A stretch of 64,000 nucleotides of DNA from Prauserella muralis (GCF_003202285.1 NZ_MASW01000002.1:1-64000); one strand, 5' to 3'; shown: positions 8,506 to 19,857, counted from the first letter of the stretch. The notes: a model not told the origin generated them from the letters alone. Program-made: numbers and translations.

Positions 8506-8916
8506 ATGGCACGTGCAGATTTTCTCCGGCAGGCTGGCTGGTACCTCTCCGCCGGTGCGGCAGCTACTCTGGTGCAGGGATTACTATTCATCGTTCTTCG
8601 CACGCCGTGCGATGCGTCGTGCAGCAATGTGCTCGCAACTGGATTGAGTACCGTAGCCAACACCGAGTTTCACCGCCGTGTCACCTTCGCGGGAGCGCCC
8701 GACAGAAAACTGCGTCGACACGCGCAAACGCTGGTTTCCGCAGTGTTCTACGTACTGCATGGATCCGCGGCACTCGCCATACTGGACGCCGTCACAGGTA
8801 CCTACAGTCTGCTTACCGAAGCACTGGTGGTCGTCACGGCCAGCGCATTTGCGGGAGCCACACGCTTCATCGTGTTGCGGCAATGGGTGTTCCCTTCCCA
8901 GAACAGACGCAGGTAG
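8506..8916 (+). CDS. GtrA-family membrane protein
   Basis: A 136-residue protein with four hydrophobic helices, starting at ATG 8506. It begins with the GtrA-like FLRQAGWYLSAGAAATLVQG; the mid-protein stretch LSTVANTEFHRRVTFAG matches the family's conserved N-x-x-x-x-R-x-x-TF segment. A second helix pair follows and the C-terminal RFIVLRQWVF is typical. GtrA proteins help flip undecaprenyl-linked sugars; the substrate here is unknown and no glycosyltransferase is adjacent. Only a weak GGTAGCGG precedes the start. Confidence 0.8.
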   Translation: MARADFLRQAGWYLSAGAAATLVQGLLFIVLRTPCDASCSNVLATGLSTVANTEFHRRVTFAGAPDRKLRRHAQTLVSAVFYVLHGSAALAILDAVTGTYSLLTEALVVVTASAFAGATRFIVLRQWVFPSQNRRR

Positions 8917-9201
8917 GCTGAATCTCCGGCCCCGAGCGGTACGGAGGCCGTATTGACAGCCGGATCGTGTGCTCGGCCGGTCTGGGAAAAGCAGCAAGCG
9001 ACTGTTCGACAACAATGACGTGCTACGTGTCAAATGTAACGCCTGCCACATTGATTGTGATGGCATATGCGTCTTTTCAACCGAGGTCGATCGTTCTGGT
9101 GGCTCGGGTGCCAGCGGAAGCCTCCAGTCACCGTGTGGCAATCTAGCGAGATCTGCGCCCGATCGGAGCGCTTGAGCTGTGGCCACGGGGCTGGACGACG
9201 C

Positions 9202-9476
9202 CGCCAAGAGGAAAGGACCGAGTTTCTCGCCGACTGGAGCAAGTTCGATACCGAGATCGGCAAGACAGGTTTACCGTTGCCAAACTGGAAAAAGAGGAGC
9301 AGAGTCTGGAGCGGCTGTGCCGTTGGCACGGCGGCCTGGAGATCCGCGACCTGTTCGGCGCACCTGCGGTGGCAGGGGCCGAACAGCGCGTGAGAGTCTG
9401 CGTCCTGCGGTTGCAGGACGACACGGAGCGGGCATTTCGCGCCGCGCACGGACTGGACGGCGAGGCGGGCGCTTGA
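9202..9476 (+). pseudogene. ChrB (chromate-resistance regulator/reductase) fragment, frameshifted
   Basis: The frame from 9202 reads RQEERTEFLADWSKFDTEIGK. A base is missing near 9267, after which a second frame reads FTVAKLEKEEQSLERLCRW, GGLEIRDLFGAPAVAGAEQR and then LQDDTERAF, to a TGA at 9474-9476. Together these match the middle part of ChrB-family proteins. I cannot find the N-terminal domain upstream. No ChrA transporter is present, so this is a relic of a chromate locus. Confidence 0.6.
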
Positions 9477-9710
9477 GACCCGGCTGGCTACAGACGCTGC
9501 ATCGCTGTCGGCGCGCTCGTCGCTTCCGGGCAGGTGTTCGGCCTGGACGCAGGGAATGTGGCCTTCTCCCCGGACGGGTAAGACTGGCTGGTGTCCCGGT
9601 TCCTGGGCCGAAAGTGCGCCTGACGTTGATCAGAAAGCTGATCCAGCAAGCGCTGCGCGGGTCCCTCCACTCATGCGAGAGGACGGTTGGCAGGCCAACC
9701 CGAGAGCGTC
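9477..9710. other. No intact gene; short unassigned coding-like scraps
   Basis: One frame reads VGALVASGQVFGLDAGNVAF then stops, which has a protein-like look but no family I recognise. The rest is the tail side of ccdA. This is probably debris between the chrB relic and the ccdA operon. Confidence 0.3.
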
Positions 9711-10574
9711 TCACTGGACGCCGCTGTCGTCGGGCTGCCTGGGCTGCTTGTGGCGCTGGTGCCGGGCGCGGGCGAGGCGCACGACGAGCACCGTCAGGGC
9801 CCCGGCGACGAGCGCCAGGATTACCGCTGCGTTGGAGACGTTCGAGGTGAGGTCCTGCAGCCAGGCCTGCAGCGTGAACTGGGTATCGACGCTAGTGAGT
9901 CCGCCGAGGTTTGCTGTGCCTTCGGTGAACAGGAAGAGCGCACCAATGGCGATGAACAACAGTCCGGAGATCAGGCTGGTGGTGTGGGTGCGCAGCGGCC
10001 CCATGGTGATGTCGCGGCCTCGCAACCAGGTTTTGCGCCCCAGGTTGAGGCGATCCCACAACAGTGCCAGCACGAACAGCGGAGCGGCCATGCCCAGCGC
10101 GTAGAGGGCCATCAGCACGCCACCGTAGGCTGGGTCGCCGCCTGCTGCCGATACGGTGAGAACGCTGCCCAGGAGTGGCCCCGAGCAGAACCCAGCGAGA
10201 GCGTAGACGGTGCCCAGCGCGAAGACCGACGCCCCCGAAGCGATCTTGATTCTCGCGGCGGCGCGTTGAGCTGTGCTGATGCCGAAGCCCCTGCCCACGA
10301 TCATAGCGATGCCGAACAGGATCAAGACGACACCGCCAACCGTGGTGGTGACACCGCGGTACTGCGTCAGCACGGCTCCGACCACGGCTACTCCCGCACC
10401 CAGCGGCACGAGCACGATCAGCAGCCCCGCGTAGAAGGCTGCGGTGCGGCGCGCGAGCGCACCGACGCGGTCGAAAGCGTAGGCGAAGAACGACGGCAGC
10501 AACAGCGCCGAGCACGGGCTGACCAGCGTTAACAGCCCGCCAAGGAAGGCGCCCAGTAATCCGATCTCGATCAT
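9711..10574 (-). CDS. ccdA: CcdA-family thiol-disulfide transmembrane protein
   Basis: An integral membrane protein of about 287 residues that carries reducing equivalents from cytoplasmic thioredoxin to outside thiol proteins. The two conserved cysteine helices are visible: LVSPCSALLLPSFF near residue 20 and AGFCSGPLLG near residue 130, within six or more helices. The ATG overlaps the stop of the upstream DsbA-like gene (ATGA), so they form an operon. The cysteine motifs are SPCS and FCSG rather than the commoner SPCVLP. The operon promoter region carries a BlaI-type palindrome. Confidence 0.88.
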   Translation of the reverse strand: MIEIGLLGAFLGGLLTLVSPCSALLLPSFFAYAFDRVGALARRTAAFYAGLLIVLVPLGAGVAVVGAVLTQYRGVTTTVGGVVLILFGIAMIVGRGFGISTAQRAAARIKIASGASVFALGTVYALAGFCSGPLLGSVLTVSAAGGDPAYGGVLMALYALGMAAPLFVLALLWDRLNLGRKTWLRGRDITMGPLRTHTTSLISGLLFIAIGALFLFTEGTANLGGLTSVDTQFTLQAWLQDLTSNVSNAAVILALVAGALTVLVVRLARARHQRHKQPRQPDDSGVQ

Positions 10575-11302
10575 GACTGCGCCGCCGCGCGGTCGATCGC
10601 GCTGACAAAGGTCTCCAGTGGTTGAGCACCCAGGATGGGCTCTCCGTTGATCACAAACGTCGGGGTGCTGGACACGCCAATCGAGGCGCCTTCGGTGAGA
10701 TCGTTCCGGATCGCCTCGTCGAAGCGCTGGTCGTCCATCGCGGCGGTGAACTTCGCCATATCCGGCATCCCCACCTCGCGGGCATAGCCACGCAGCTTCT
10801 CCTGCGTGAGGTCGGGGTGGCCGGTCGGTGGCGAGTCCCCGAAAACGGCGCGGTTGAACTCCCAGAACCTGCCCTGCTCGGCCGCTGCGCGGCCGGCCCT
10901 GGCTGCCTCCATCGACTGCGTGCCGAAGATCGGCAGATCCCGCCACTCGATGCGCAGGACACCGTCCCGGACATAACGTTCCACCAGGATCGGCTCGGTG
11001 TCGCGGCTGAACTTGGCGCAGAACGGGCAGCGGTAGTCGGAGTACATGACCATGGTCACCGGAGCGTCGACGTCGCCGATTGCTAGCGGGTCGCCCTGCT
11101 CCCGGCGGGCGAGGTTTGCCAATGGGTTCTCGCCCTGGGCAGCGGCTTGTTCTTGCGACGGGGGCTGCCCGGGTGGGGCCGCGGCGTCCTGCCCGGGGGG
11201 CTTGGCGAGCAGGTACGTGATCAGGCCTGCGGCGACGAGGACCAGCACGACGACCAGCACGGCATCGCGCTTCCACGTGTCCCGCCCCGAGGTTTTCGAC
11301 AT
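10571..11302 (-). CDS. Membrane-anchored DsbA-like thioredoxin-fold protein
   Basis: A 243-residue protein starting at ATG 11302 (GGAGTG upstream). An N-terminal anchor (VLVVVLVLVAAGLITYLLA, about residues 15-33) leads to a Pro/Gln-rich linker and a DsbA/DSBA-like thioredoxin domain. Its active site CPFC is in YSDYRCPFCAKF near residue 91, and the cis-Pro loop is in GVSSTPTFVINGEP near 214. It would act outside the membrane on disulfides. It is co-translated with ccdA, its likely electron partner. A longer in-frame ORF upstream is an artefact with no ribosome site. Confidence 0.88.
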   Translation of the reverse strand: MSKTSGRDTWKRDAVLVVVLVLVAAGLITYLLAKPPGQDAAAPPGQPPSQEQAAAQGENPLANLARREQGDPLAIGDVDAPVTMVMYSDYRCPFCAKFSRDTEPILVERYVRDGVLRIEWRDLPIFGTQSMEAARAGRAAAEQGRFWEFNRAVFGDSPPTGHPDLTQEKLRGYAREVGMPDMAKFTAAMDDQRFDEAIRNDLTEGASIGVSSTPTFVINGEPILGAQPLETFVSAIDRAAAQS

Positions 11303-11330
11303 CGACACTCCAATCCATCCCGGACCCCAA

Positions 11331-11349
11331 CTACTATGAATGATAGTAG
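11331..11349. promoter_or_regulatory. BlaI-type operator O1
   Basis: CTACTAT-N5-ATAGTAG, a 19-bp dyad. It is identical in both arms and spacing to the site at 14661-14679. It lies between the divergent dsbA-ccdA operon and the gene at 11381, so one repressor could control both sides. Confidence 0.7.
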
Positions 11350-11380
11350 CGATGTGTTCGAGAGGAACTGGAAGTGCCCC

Positions 11381-11863
11381 ATGGCGATCACGACGAGTTC
11401 GACAGACCGGTCCACCCCACGAACCCGCGGCAGGCTGCTGCGCGCCACTGTCATGAGCGGTCTCGCCCTGCTGGTAGTCGGGGTGCCCACCGACATCGTC
11501 GACACGCCGCTGTTCTCCCGGGGAATCCCGGTCCGCTGGTGGGAGTACCCGGTGCTGGTGGCCACCGTCGCGCTCACCGGGGCGTGGTTCGCCATCCAGG
11601 GGCCGACATCCTCCGACCGCGCTCGGCGCACCCCGCTCGGCGGGGTGTTGCTGTCGGTGTTCGCGGTGGGGTGCCCGGTGTGCAACAAGCTGGTGCTCAT
11701 CGCGCTCGGTACATCCGGCGCGTTGAGTATCTGGCAGCCGGTCCAACCGTTCCTGGCGCTGATCTCGCTGGGCCTGCTCGGTTTCGCCGTTACCCAACGC
11801 TGGCGGCGTCGCCACTGCGCGGATAACACGTGTCCCGCGCCAGGATCCACGACATCAGCCTGA
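11381..11863 (+). CDS. Small membrane protein with a CPVC motif
   Basis: A 160-residue protein with about four hydrophobic segments. CPVC sits at the start of the third (SVFAVGCPVCNKLVLIALG, about residues 95-113). I know no named family for it. Its position, divergent from dsbA-ccdA and sharing operator O1, suggests a membrane redox partner; this is inference. An in-frame ATG at 11336 lies inside the operator, so ATG 11381 is preferred. The C-terminus also has two cysteines (HCADNTC). Confidence 0.65.
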   Translation: MAITTSSTDRSTPRTRGRLLRATVMSGLALLVVGVPTDIVDTPLFSRGIPVRWWEYPVLVATVALTGAWFAIQGPTSSDRARRTPLGGVLLSVFAVGCPVCNKLVLIALGTSGALSIWQPVQPFLALISLGLLGFAVTQRWRRRHCADNTCPAPGSTTSA

Positions 11864-11975
11864 CGAAGACAGGCTGTGTTCCGCGGTCCCGCCGGGGTGT
11901 CACTCTCTGCGTCGGCATACCGCGCGCTTTGGGTCGGTGTCTTCTCCGCGGTTCGCCGGTTCGGGTGGCTGCTGG

Positions 11976-12941
11976 TTATCCCGTGACGCCGAGGCAGTAG
12001 AGCGCCACCAGTGTGGCGACCACGGCGAGGGAGGCCACTGTCGGTATGGCGGTCAGCGCGGCTCCCGCGACGTAGTCAAGCTGTACGGGGAGCCTCCGCA
12101 GCCCTGCCCGCTCCGTGGACAGCCACAGCAGTCGCGCCTCGACGGACTCGCGGGACATCTCCAGCGCGCCGCTGTGGGGACCGAGCGGCGTCGGCGCTGG
12201 GGTGCCACCCTGGCTCATGGCCAGTAACGCCGAACGTAGCGGTTCAGATCCATGGCTTCGTGCGGCCGAGGCGTCGGCAGCCAGTTCGGACAGGATCCGG
12301 ATGGCTCCTGGCGCCCGCCGAGCGAGCGGAACGAATGGCAACGCGGCCGAGAGGATGTCGGCGGCCAGTATCAGCAGGTGGTGTCTGCCACGCAGGTGGG
12401 CTCGTTCGTGCGCGAGCACCGCCGCGCACCGAAGGGCTCCCAGCCGTCGCACGCCAGTGGTGGCCACGATGGCGCCGCGGCGCCGCCCAGCCACGCTGTA
12501 GGCCACCGGTTTCGCCTCCTCAATCCAGAGGACGGACCGCTCGCCCTGGCACACGGACCGCAGCAACGTGAGGTGTGCACGCCGCCAGCACCGGTGCTGC
12601 CGCACCCGGCGGACGGCAATGACGGCCGACCGGGCGGCCAGCCCGATAATGACACCGGTGAGACCGAGCCGCACGATGTGCTCGGCCACGATCTCGCCGC
12701 CACGGATGATGTTCACGCAACTGTTGGCCATGCCGATCAGCCCGTCGACGTCCACCGAGCGAGGCAGCACCAGCAACACAGCCGCCCCGAGTGCAGCAAC
12801 CAGCATCATCGCGGTTGAGCTGACCCAGCCGGCGAGCGCGAGCCCCGGACGTAGGCTCGGCGTCGCGGCGGTACGCAGGTAGCTCGGCGCGGCCACGCCC
12901 ATCACGACAGCCGCCGCCAGCAGGCCCAGTGCGATCGTCAC
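11976..12941 (-). CDS. M56-family (BlaR1/MecR1-like) membrane metallopeptidase
   Basis: A 321-residue membrane protein with helices near residues 1-20, 35-60 and 85-105 and a zinc peptidase motif AVLAHERAHLRGRHH (HEXXH) near residue 192. A downstream SELAADASA could supply the third ligand, and a C-terminal helix is present. It lacks the penicillin-binding sensor domain of true BlaR1, as do most actinobacterial M56 proteins. It overlaps the BlaI gene by 4 bases and presumably triggers loss of that repressor. The signal sensed is unknown; the neighbours suggest envelope thiol or redox stress. Confidence 0.85.
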   Translation of the reverse strand: MTIALGLLAAAVVMGVAAPSYLRTAATPSLRPGLALAGWVSSTAMMLVAALGAAVLLVLPRSVDVDGLIGMANSCVNIIRGGEIVAEHIVRLGLTGVIIGLAARSAVIAVRRVRQHRCWRRAHLTLLRSVCQGERSVLWIEEAKPVAYSVAGRRRGAIVATTGVRRLGALRCAAVLAHERAHLRGRHHLLILAADILSAALPFVPLARRAPGAIRILSELAADASAARSHGSEPLRSALLAMSQGGTPAPTPLGPHSGALEMSRESVEARLLWLSTERAGLRRLPVQLDYVAGAALTAIPTVASLAVVATLVALYCLGVTG

Positions 12942-13297
12942 CGCTGCCCCTTCGATCGCAGTGCGCGCCGCAGAATGTCCGACTCCTCGGGGGTCATCGA
13001 TCGGGCAAAGTGCAGTAGGATGCGTTCGGAGTCGCCGCTGGTCTGCAGCACTTCCCGCAGCAGCTTCGCGCCGACCTCTTCGCGCGACTCGGCTGCCGTG
13101 TACTCGTAGGCGCGTCCTGCCCGAGCGCGCCGGGCGTAGCCCTTCCCGTGCAGCTTGTCCAGCACGGTCATCACGGTCGTGTAGGCGAGTGGCCGTGTGG
13201 TGTCGAGCCGTTCCAGCACGTCACGCACACGTAACGGGCGTGTCGCGGACCACAGCACGTCCATGACCCTGGCTTCCAGTTCCCCAAGACCTCGCAT
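12938..13297 (-). CDS. BlaI/MecI/CopY-family repressor
   Basis: A 119-residue winged-helix repressor. It opens with MRGLGELEARVMDVLW, the usual start of the family, and carries the recognition region YTTVMTVLDKLHGKGYARR near residue 40, then a dimerisation tail. It lies 39 bases after the lipoprotein gene and overlaps the M56 gene, so the three form one operon led by operator O2. It is the natural candidate to bind CTACTAT-N5-ATAGTAG and so to repress itself and the ccdA locus. Confidence 0.92.
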   Translation of the reverse strand: MRGLGELEARVMDVLWSATRPLRVRDVLERLDTTRPLAYTTVMTVLDKLHGKGYARRARAGRAYEYTAAESREEVGAKLLREVLQTSGDSERILLHFARSMTPEESDILRRALRSKGQR

Positions 13298-13336
13298 CCG
13301 ACCACCCTTTCGCCAACGTCGGCCTGTCGGTTCGAT

Positions 13337-14641
13337 TCACCGTGTCCGGTAGGCGACGAAGCCCGGACCTGCCCCAGCGAGACGGTCGTTCGGTTCGGCA
13401 GCCGGATCACGCGGCAGGGCGGTGAGGAGGGTGCCCTTGTTGGCTGCGACGGGGGCAGGCCAGTCGCCTTGCTCGAGGATCCGGCCGGTGGCCAACTGGA
13501 CTGCGACCGACTGTCCAGCCCGCGTACCGAAGCCCACTCCGCCGTCCGCGACCGTGATGTCCACCAGCCCAGCCCCGCCACCATTGATGGTCCAGTCCAG
13601 CTGTCCGGAGTCAAGGTCGTAGGCGCGTGTCTCGGTAAAGCCGTTGAGGCCAGCCACGATCGCCGCCTTACCCTGGTCGGCCACGACGGTCCGAACGTCG
13701 GTCTCGTTCCCGAGTGCTACCAGCAGGTTGCCGGTGCGCAGATCGTGCAGAGCGGTTCGCGGTGCGCTTGCCGCGCCGTCGCCGTCACTCCCGGACCAGC
13801 GCAGGGCCACCACCCCCGCCTTGGAGGCCTGCGTGCTGCTCAGCAGCTCGACAGAACGAGCCCGGCTCGGCCACTGCGGCGGCAGGTGGAGCTCGGTCGA
13901 GGTCCACAGCACCTCTCCCGTGCTGGTGTCGACGGCCGTGAGGGTGCCGTCCTTGCCGAAGAGCCCGAGGCCGTCGTGCTCGTAGAGCGGCACCGCATCC
14001 CTCGTGGGTGGCTCGACCGGTTCCCCTGTGTCGGTGTTGAGCATGACCCGCGGCCCGGTTTCACCACCCACCACCGAGGCGGTGACCTTTCCGAAAATCA
14101 GGCCTGGCCCCTGCAGCGGTCCGGGAACGCGCACCGGGCCCCACACTCGGTGTCCGTCCTGGGCGTCATACGCATTCGCGGTGGTCTCGGTGGCGACCTT
14201 GTCACCGCGGTTGTCGGCGTTGCTGGCCAGCACGACCGCGGCGGGTCGGTCGTTGACGCGGGTCACGCCATAACCGACGCAGGACGGATTCGTCCACACC
14301 CGCCACCGGGTCGCGCCGGAGAGATCGACACCCACAATGGACAGATCCGACTGAGTGTCGACGGGAAATACCACGCCAACCAGCGTGTCTCCCGCGGCGA
14401 GGGGCACGTCGTCGAACGGCGCCTTCCAGGCCGGCTGGGGACCCGATAGTGCGGGCGCCCGCCACTGCGCGACCTCGGGCGGTGGCACCGGTGGCTTGGT
14501 CGCGGTCACCAGTTCCGGCAGGGGCAGTGCGGCGCCAGTCGTTTCAGCGCTGCTGTTGCTGCCGTCGCTACTGCACGCCGACAGGGCAACCGCAGCCGCC
14601 ACGATGGTCACGGCCAGCCGTCTGGACGCGCGGTGCTGCAT
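13337..14641 (-). CDS. PQQ-like beta-propeller lipoprotein
   Basis: A 434-residue secreted protein starting at ATG 14641 with GGAGG five bases upstream. The lipoprotein signal ends in LSAC (Cys near residue 22). Repeated blades are recognisable: GVDLSGATRWRVW, AYDAQDGHRVWGPV, AVDTSTGEVLW and AYDLDSGQLDW resemble PQQ-propeller W motifs. No PQQ-enzyme catalytic residues are evident, so a binding or scaffold role is likelier than dehydrogenase activity. It is the first gene of the blaI-M56 operon, directly under operator O2. Confidence 0.8.
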   Translation of the reverse strand: MQHRASRRLAVTIVAAAVALSACSSDGSNSSAETTGAALPLPELVTATKPPVPPPEVAQWRAPALSGPQPAWKAPFDDVPLAAGDTLVGVVFPVDTQSDLSIVGVDLSGATRWRVWTNPSCVGYGVTRVNDRPAAVVLASNADNRGDKVATETTANAYDAQDGHRVWGPVRVPGPLQGPGLIFGKVTASVVGGETGPRVMLNTDTGEPVEPPTRDAVPLYEHDGLGLFGKDGTLTAVDTSTGEVLWTSTELHLPPQWPSRARSVELLSSTQASKAGVVALRWSGSDGDGAASAPRTALHDLRTGNLLVALGNETDVRTVVADQGKAAIVAGLNGFTETRAYDLDSGQLDWTINGGGAGLVDITVADGGVGFGTRAGQSVAVQLATGRILEQGDWPAPVAANKGTLLTALPRDPAAEPNDRLAGAGPGFVAYRTR

Positions 14642-14656
14642 CGATCCTCCGATCCC

Positions 14657-14683
14657 ATCACTACTATATGTCATAGTAGTGAT
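14657..14683. promoter_or_regulatory. BlaI-type operator O2
   Basis: Core CTACTAT-N5-ATAGTAG at 14661-14679, extended to 11-bp perfect arms (ATCACTACTAT and its complement). It lies 16 bases upstream of the lipoprotein start, in a position to block transcription of lipoprotein-blaI-M56. Confidence 0.75.
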
Positions 14684-14734
14684 GGGGTGCGGTGGGGATG
14701 ATCCCATGGCCCCATGCGGCGTCGAGTAGTCGAT

Positions 14735-14773
14735 CGCGGTGTCCACGGCGGGCTTGCCAGCGTGGACACCGCG
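14735..14773. terminator. 13-bp hairpin between the blaI operon and the csoR-like gene
   Basis: CGCGGTGTCCACG at 14735-14747 pairs perfectly with 14761-14773 across a 13-base loop. It lies 110 bases downstream of the minus-strand csoR-like stop and likely ends that transcript. Confidence 0.65.
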
Positions 14774-14882
14774 AGCAGATACCTATCACGGTCTAGTGGT
14801 CTCCTGTGCCAGCCGGGGCTGGAACGGGGTCAGGACACCGTCGTCTCGGCATGGCCGGCAGCGTCTGACGGGGCAGCCGGGC

Positions 14883-16640
<1,758 letters not shown>

Positions 16641-16659
16641 TCAGCGGCAGTGGGAGCCC

Positions 16660-17902
<1,243 letters not shown>

Positions 17903-17968
17903 TACGGGCGTGCGTCGGGAAGGGCCCCGGTGCGCATGTGACGGCATCCCGCGGGAGGTGAGGACCGG

Positions 17969-18529
17969 ATGCTCGATTCGACGTCGCCACCGCAGGTGAG
18001 CGAGTCACACTGTTTCCAGGCACGGCTGGCGCGGCTGGTGGCCGCGGCGGGCCCGCTGGCCACGGTCGAGGCGGAGATGACCGCACGACGCAGGTTACTG
18101 CGCTTGCTCGCCGACTTCGCGGTCGACACCGCGGCGCACACAGATATGCCTGCCTTTCTGCGTGAGGCGGATCCGGACGGTTCGTACGGGGTGCACTGTG
18201 TGCACGACGACCCGGCAGGGTGGTCACTGGCGGCCGTGGTGATGACCCCGGGCCAGCAAACCCCGCCGCATGACCACGACAGCTGGGGCGCGGCGGCGAC
18301 CGTCATGGGGGTAGAGAGTAACCGCCGCTACCGCGGCACTTGCCCGGATCAGCTGACCCTCTTCGACGAACAACTCGCCCCCGTCGGTGGCGGGTATCTC
18401 TTCGCGGCGGGAGACATTCACCAGGCCGCCTGCGCCGCGCCGAGTACCACGGTCTCGCTGCACCTGCTCGTCAAGGGCGGCCCACATGCCCATCAGCGCT
18501 GCAAGGAGTCGCCCCGAACGTCCGGCTGA
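17969..18529 (+). CDS. Cysteine dioxygenase-family cupin
   Basis: A 186-residue protein starting at ATG 17969 with GGGAGGTGAGGA upstream. The cupin metal motif is PPHDHDSWGAAATVMGVESN near residue 94 (His-X-His plus the conserved segment), with the third His in AAGDIHQA near 150. The family oxidises L-cysteine or related thiols to sulfinates using Fe(II) and O2. It follows the csoR-like repressor in the same direction, which supports a role in removing excess thiol or reactive sulfur. The exact substrate cannot be read from sequence. Confidence 0.85.
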   Translation: MLDSTSPPQVSESHCFQARLARLVAAAGPLATVEAEMTARRRLLRLLADFAVDTAAHTDMPAFLREADPDGSYGVHCVHDDPAGWSLAAVVMTPGQQTPPHDHDSWGAAATVMGVESNRRYRGTCPDQLTLFDEQLAPVGGGYLFAAGDIHQAACAAPSTTVSLHLLVKGGPHAHQRCKESPRTSG

Positions 18530-18747
18530 GGATACCCCGGAGCTCGGCCGCAGGTAGGCCGGTGATGTCGTGAGCGGGAAAGCGAGGCCATGTGGCCGTC
18601 ACCAGCACCGAGCGTTGCCTGTCCGAGCGGCCCGATGTCACACACGTCTGGCCGCGCAACCGGTTCGCGCTGGCCCCGTCGCTGTCCCTGCCGTGCACGG
18701 GCGATGTCCGGCGACGTGCGGAGGCAGTGCCCCACCAGCACACTCAG
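18530..18747. other. No gene seen
   Basis: The sequence after the dioxygenase stop has only overlapping open frames without ribosome sites or family likeness. It leads up to the operator at 18748. Confidence 0.35.
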
Positions 18748-18770
18748 ATATACCCTCGGGGGTATATGAT
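18748..18770 (+). promoter_or_regulatory. CstR/CsoR-type operator overlapping a promoter
   Basis: ATATACCCTCGGGGGTATAT is a near-perfect palindrome around TACCC-N4-GGGTA (18751-18764), the best copy in the window. TATGAT at 18765-18770 could be the -10 box, so a bound repressor would block it directly. The Cys-rich gene starts 30 bases later. Confidence 0.78.
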
Positions 18771-18799
18771 GGTGCTGTAATCGTCAGAGGAGGTTCACG

Positions 18800-18964
18800 A
18801 TGTGTCAGCGTGCTGTGTGTTCGACCTGCGGGAAGGCCACCTATACCGGATGTGGCCGCCACGTCGAGCAGGTGCTGGCCGGCGTGCCCGAGTCCCGACG
18901 GTGTCAGTGCCAGCCCGGGCGGCGCGGTTCCGAGCGGAAGTGGTGGAAGCTGTTCGGCCGCTGA
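18800..18964 (+). CDS. 54-residue cysteine-rich small protein
   Basis: ATG 18800 follows AGAGGAGG at the right distance. The protein starts MCQRAVCSTCGKATYTGCGR and ends with a basic, Trp-rich tail (RKWWKLFGR). Six cysteines are arranged C-X4-C-X2-C-X7-C in the first 18 residues plus CQC near 35, which suggests zinc or other metal binding, or sulfur loading. Proteins of this kind are common but unnamed in actinobacteria. Its own CstR-type operator ties it to the sulfur regulon. Function is unknown. Confidence 0.75.
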   Translation: MCQRAVCSTCGKATYTGCGRHVEQVLAGVPESRRCQCQPGRRGSERKWWKLFGR

Positions 18965-19068
18965 CCGCTACGGTCGCGGAAAGCCGGGCACTAGCTTGGG
19001 GGCTCGGCTCTCCACGGACCAGGGGCTGTGAACGGTATCAGTAGACGTCTGCGTCGGGGTCCCGGCGT

Positions 19069-19857
19069 TCAGTCCACTGCCGCCAGTGCTGCGGGTGATT
19101 GGTGCTGGTCGATGTGGCGGGTCAAGGCGCGGGCGCGGCGTGAGCCGATGCCGAGTTGTCGGCGGAGCGTGTCGGCTGAGATCGGACGCTGGTGGAGGTT
19201 CCAGTGCTCTGCGTCGAGTTGGTATGCCTGCGCGCGTAGCGGATCACCATCCTGGCTGGACAGCGTCTCCGTAGTTGCGTTGATTCTGTGACCAGGCATG
19301 GTTTTCGCAACCGTGCGCAGCGCTGGCGCATTCTCAGCGTCCGGCACCGACTTCGGTAATGGCTTCCGCTCGCCCGAATCCGCGGTGTGTGCAACCGATG
19401 TTGCGACGTCCTCGGACTTATGATCGCCTCCGGTCGTGGCCTCCGCGCGGTGTCGTTTCAGTGCTTGGTTGAGGAGTTCCACCGACAGCAAGAGTGCTAG
19501 CGGTGGGCAGGCGGCTACGGCGATGGCGAAGGTGTTCAGTTCGAGTGCGGAGGAGATGTTGGCGCATAGTGATAGTCCGATTCCGAGAGTGAACGATCCC
19601 CAGGCTTTCCACTGGCCGCTCGCGCGGTGGCGGTGGCCAGCTTGCCACAGCTCGATGGTGGCCATGGTCAGCAGGCCGTCGACAATCAGCGGCCACAGGG
19701 TGGCGGTGGTCTCGTCAGCGCCGAAACGCAGGGCGAACTCGCGGCCGTGTCGGTAAGAGACGTAGGCCGCTCCCACGGCCACCAGCAGCGTGCACCCGCA
19801 CTGCAGGCGCAGCGATCAGTTCGGGCCGGGACTGGACGTGGCTGGATGGGTGCTCAT
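19069..19857 (-). pseudogene. DUF2637 protein (mobile-element type) with an early nonsense codon
   Basis: ATG 19857, overlapping the upstream stop as ATGA, begins [13 protein letters not shown] and meets TGA at 19816-19818. The same frame continues SLRLQCGCTLLVAVGAAYVS and the rest of a DUF2637 protein: about four membrane helices, then a polar linker and a C-terminal helical domain (DTLRRQLGIGSRRARALTRH). The lost codon was probably TGG (Trp). A GTG at 19782 could still start a shortened protein. DUF2637 proteins are typical of actinomycete integrative elements, often with transfer genes. Confidence 0.75.

Noticed and set aside
9687-10532. A 281-codon frame opposite ccdA
   Set aside because: Antisense shadow; the minus-strand frame has membrane helices, conserved cysteines and operon coupling.
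13322-13342. A second T-loop-like GGTTCGATTC
   Set aside because: The stem does not pair and the sequence overlaps the end of the lipoprotein gene region without cloverleaf arms.
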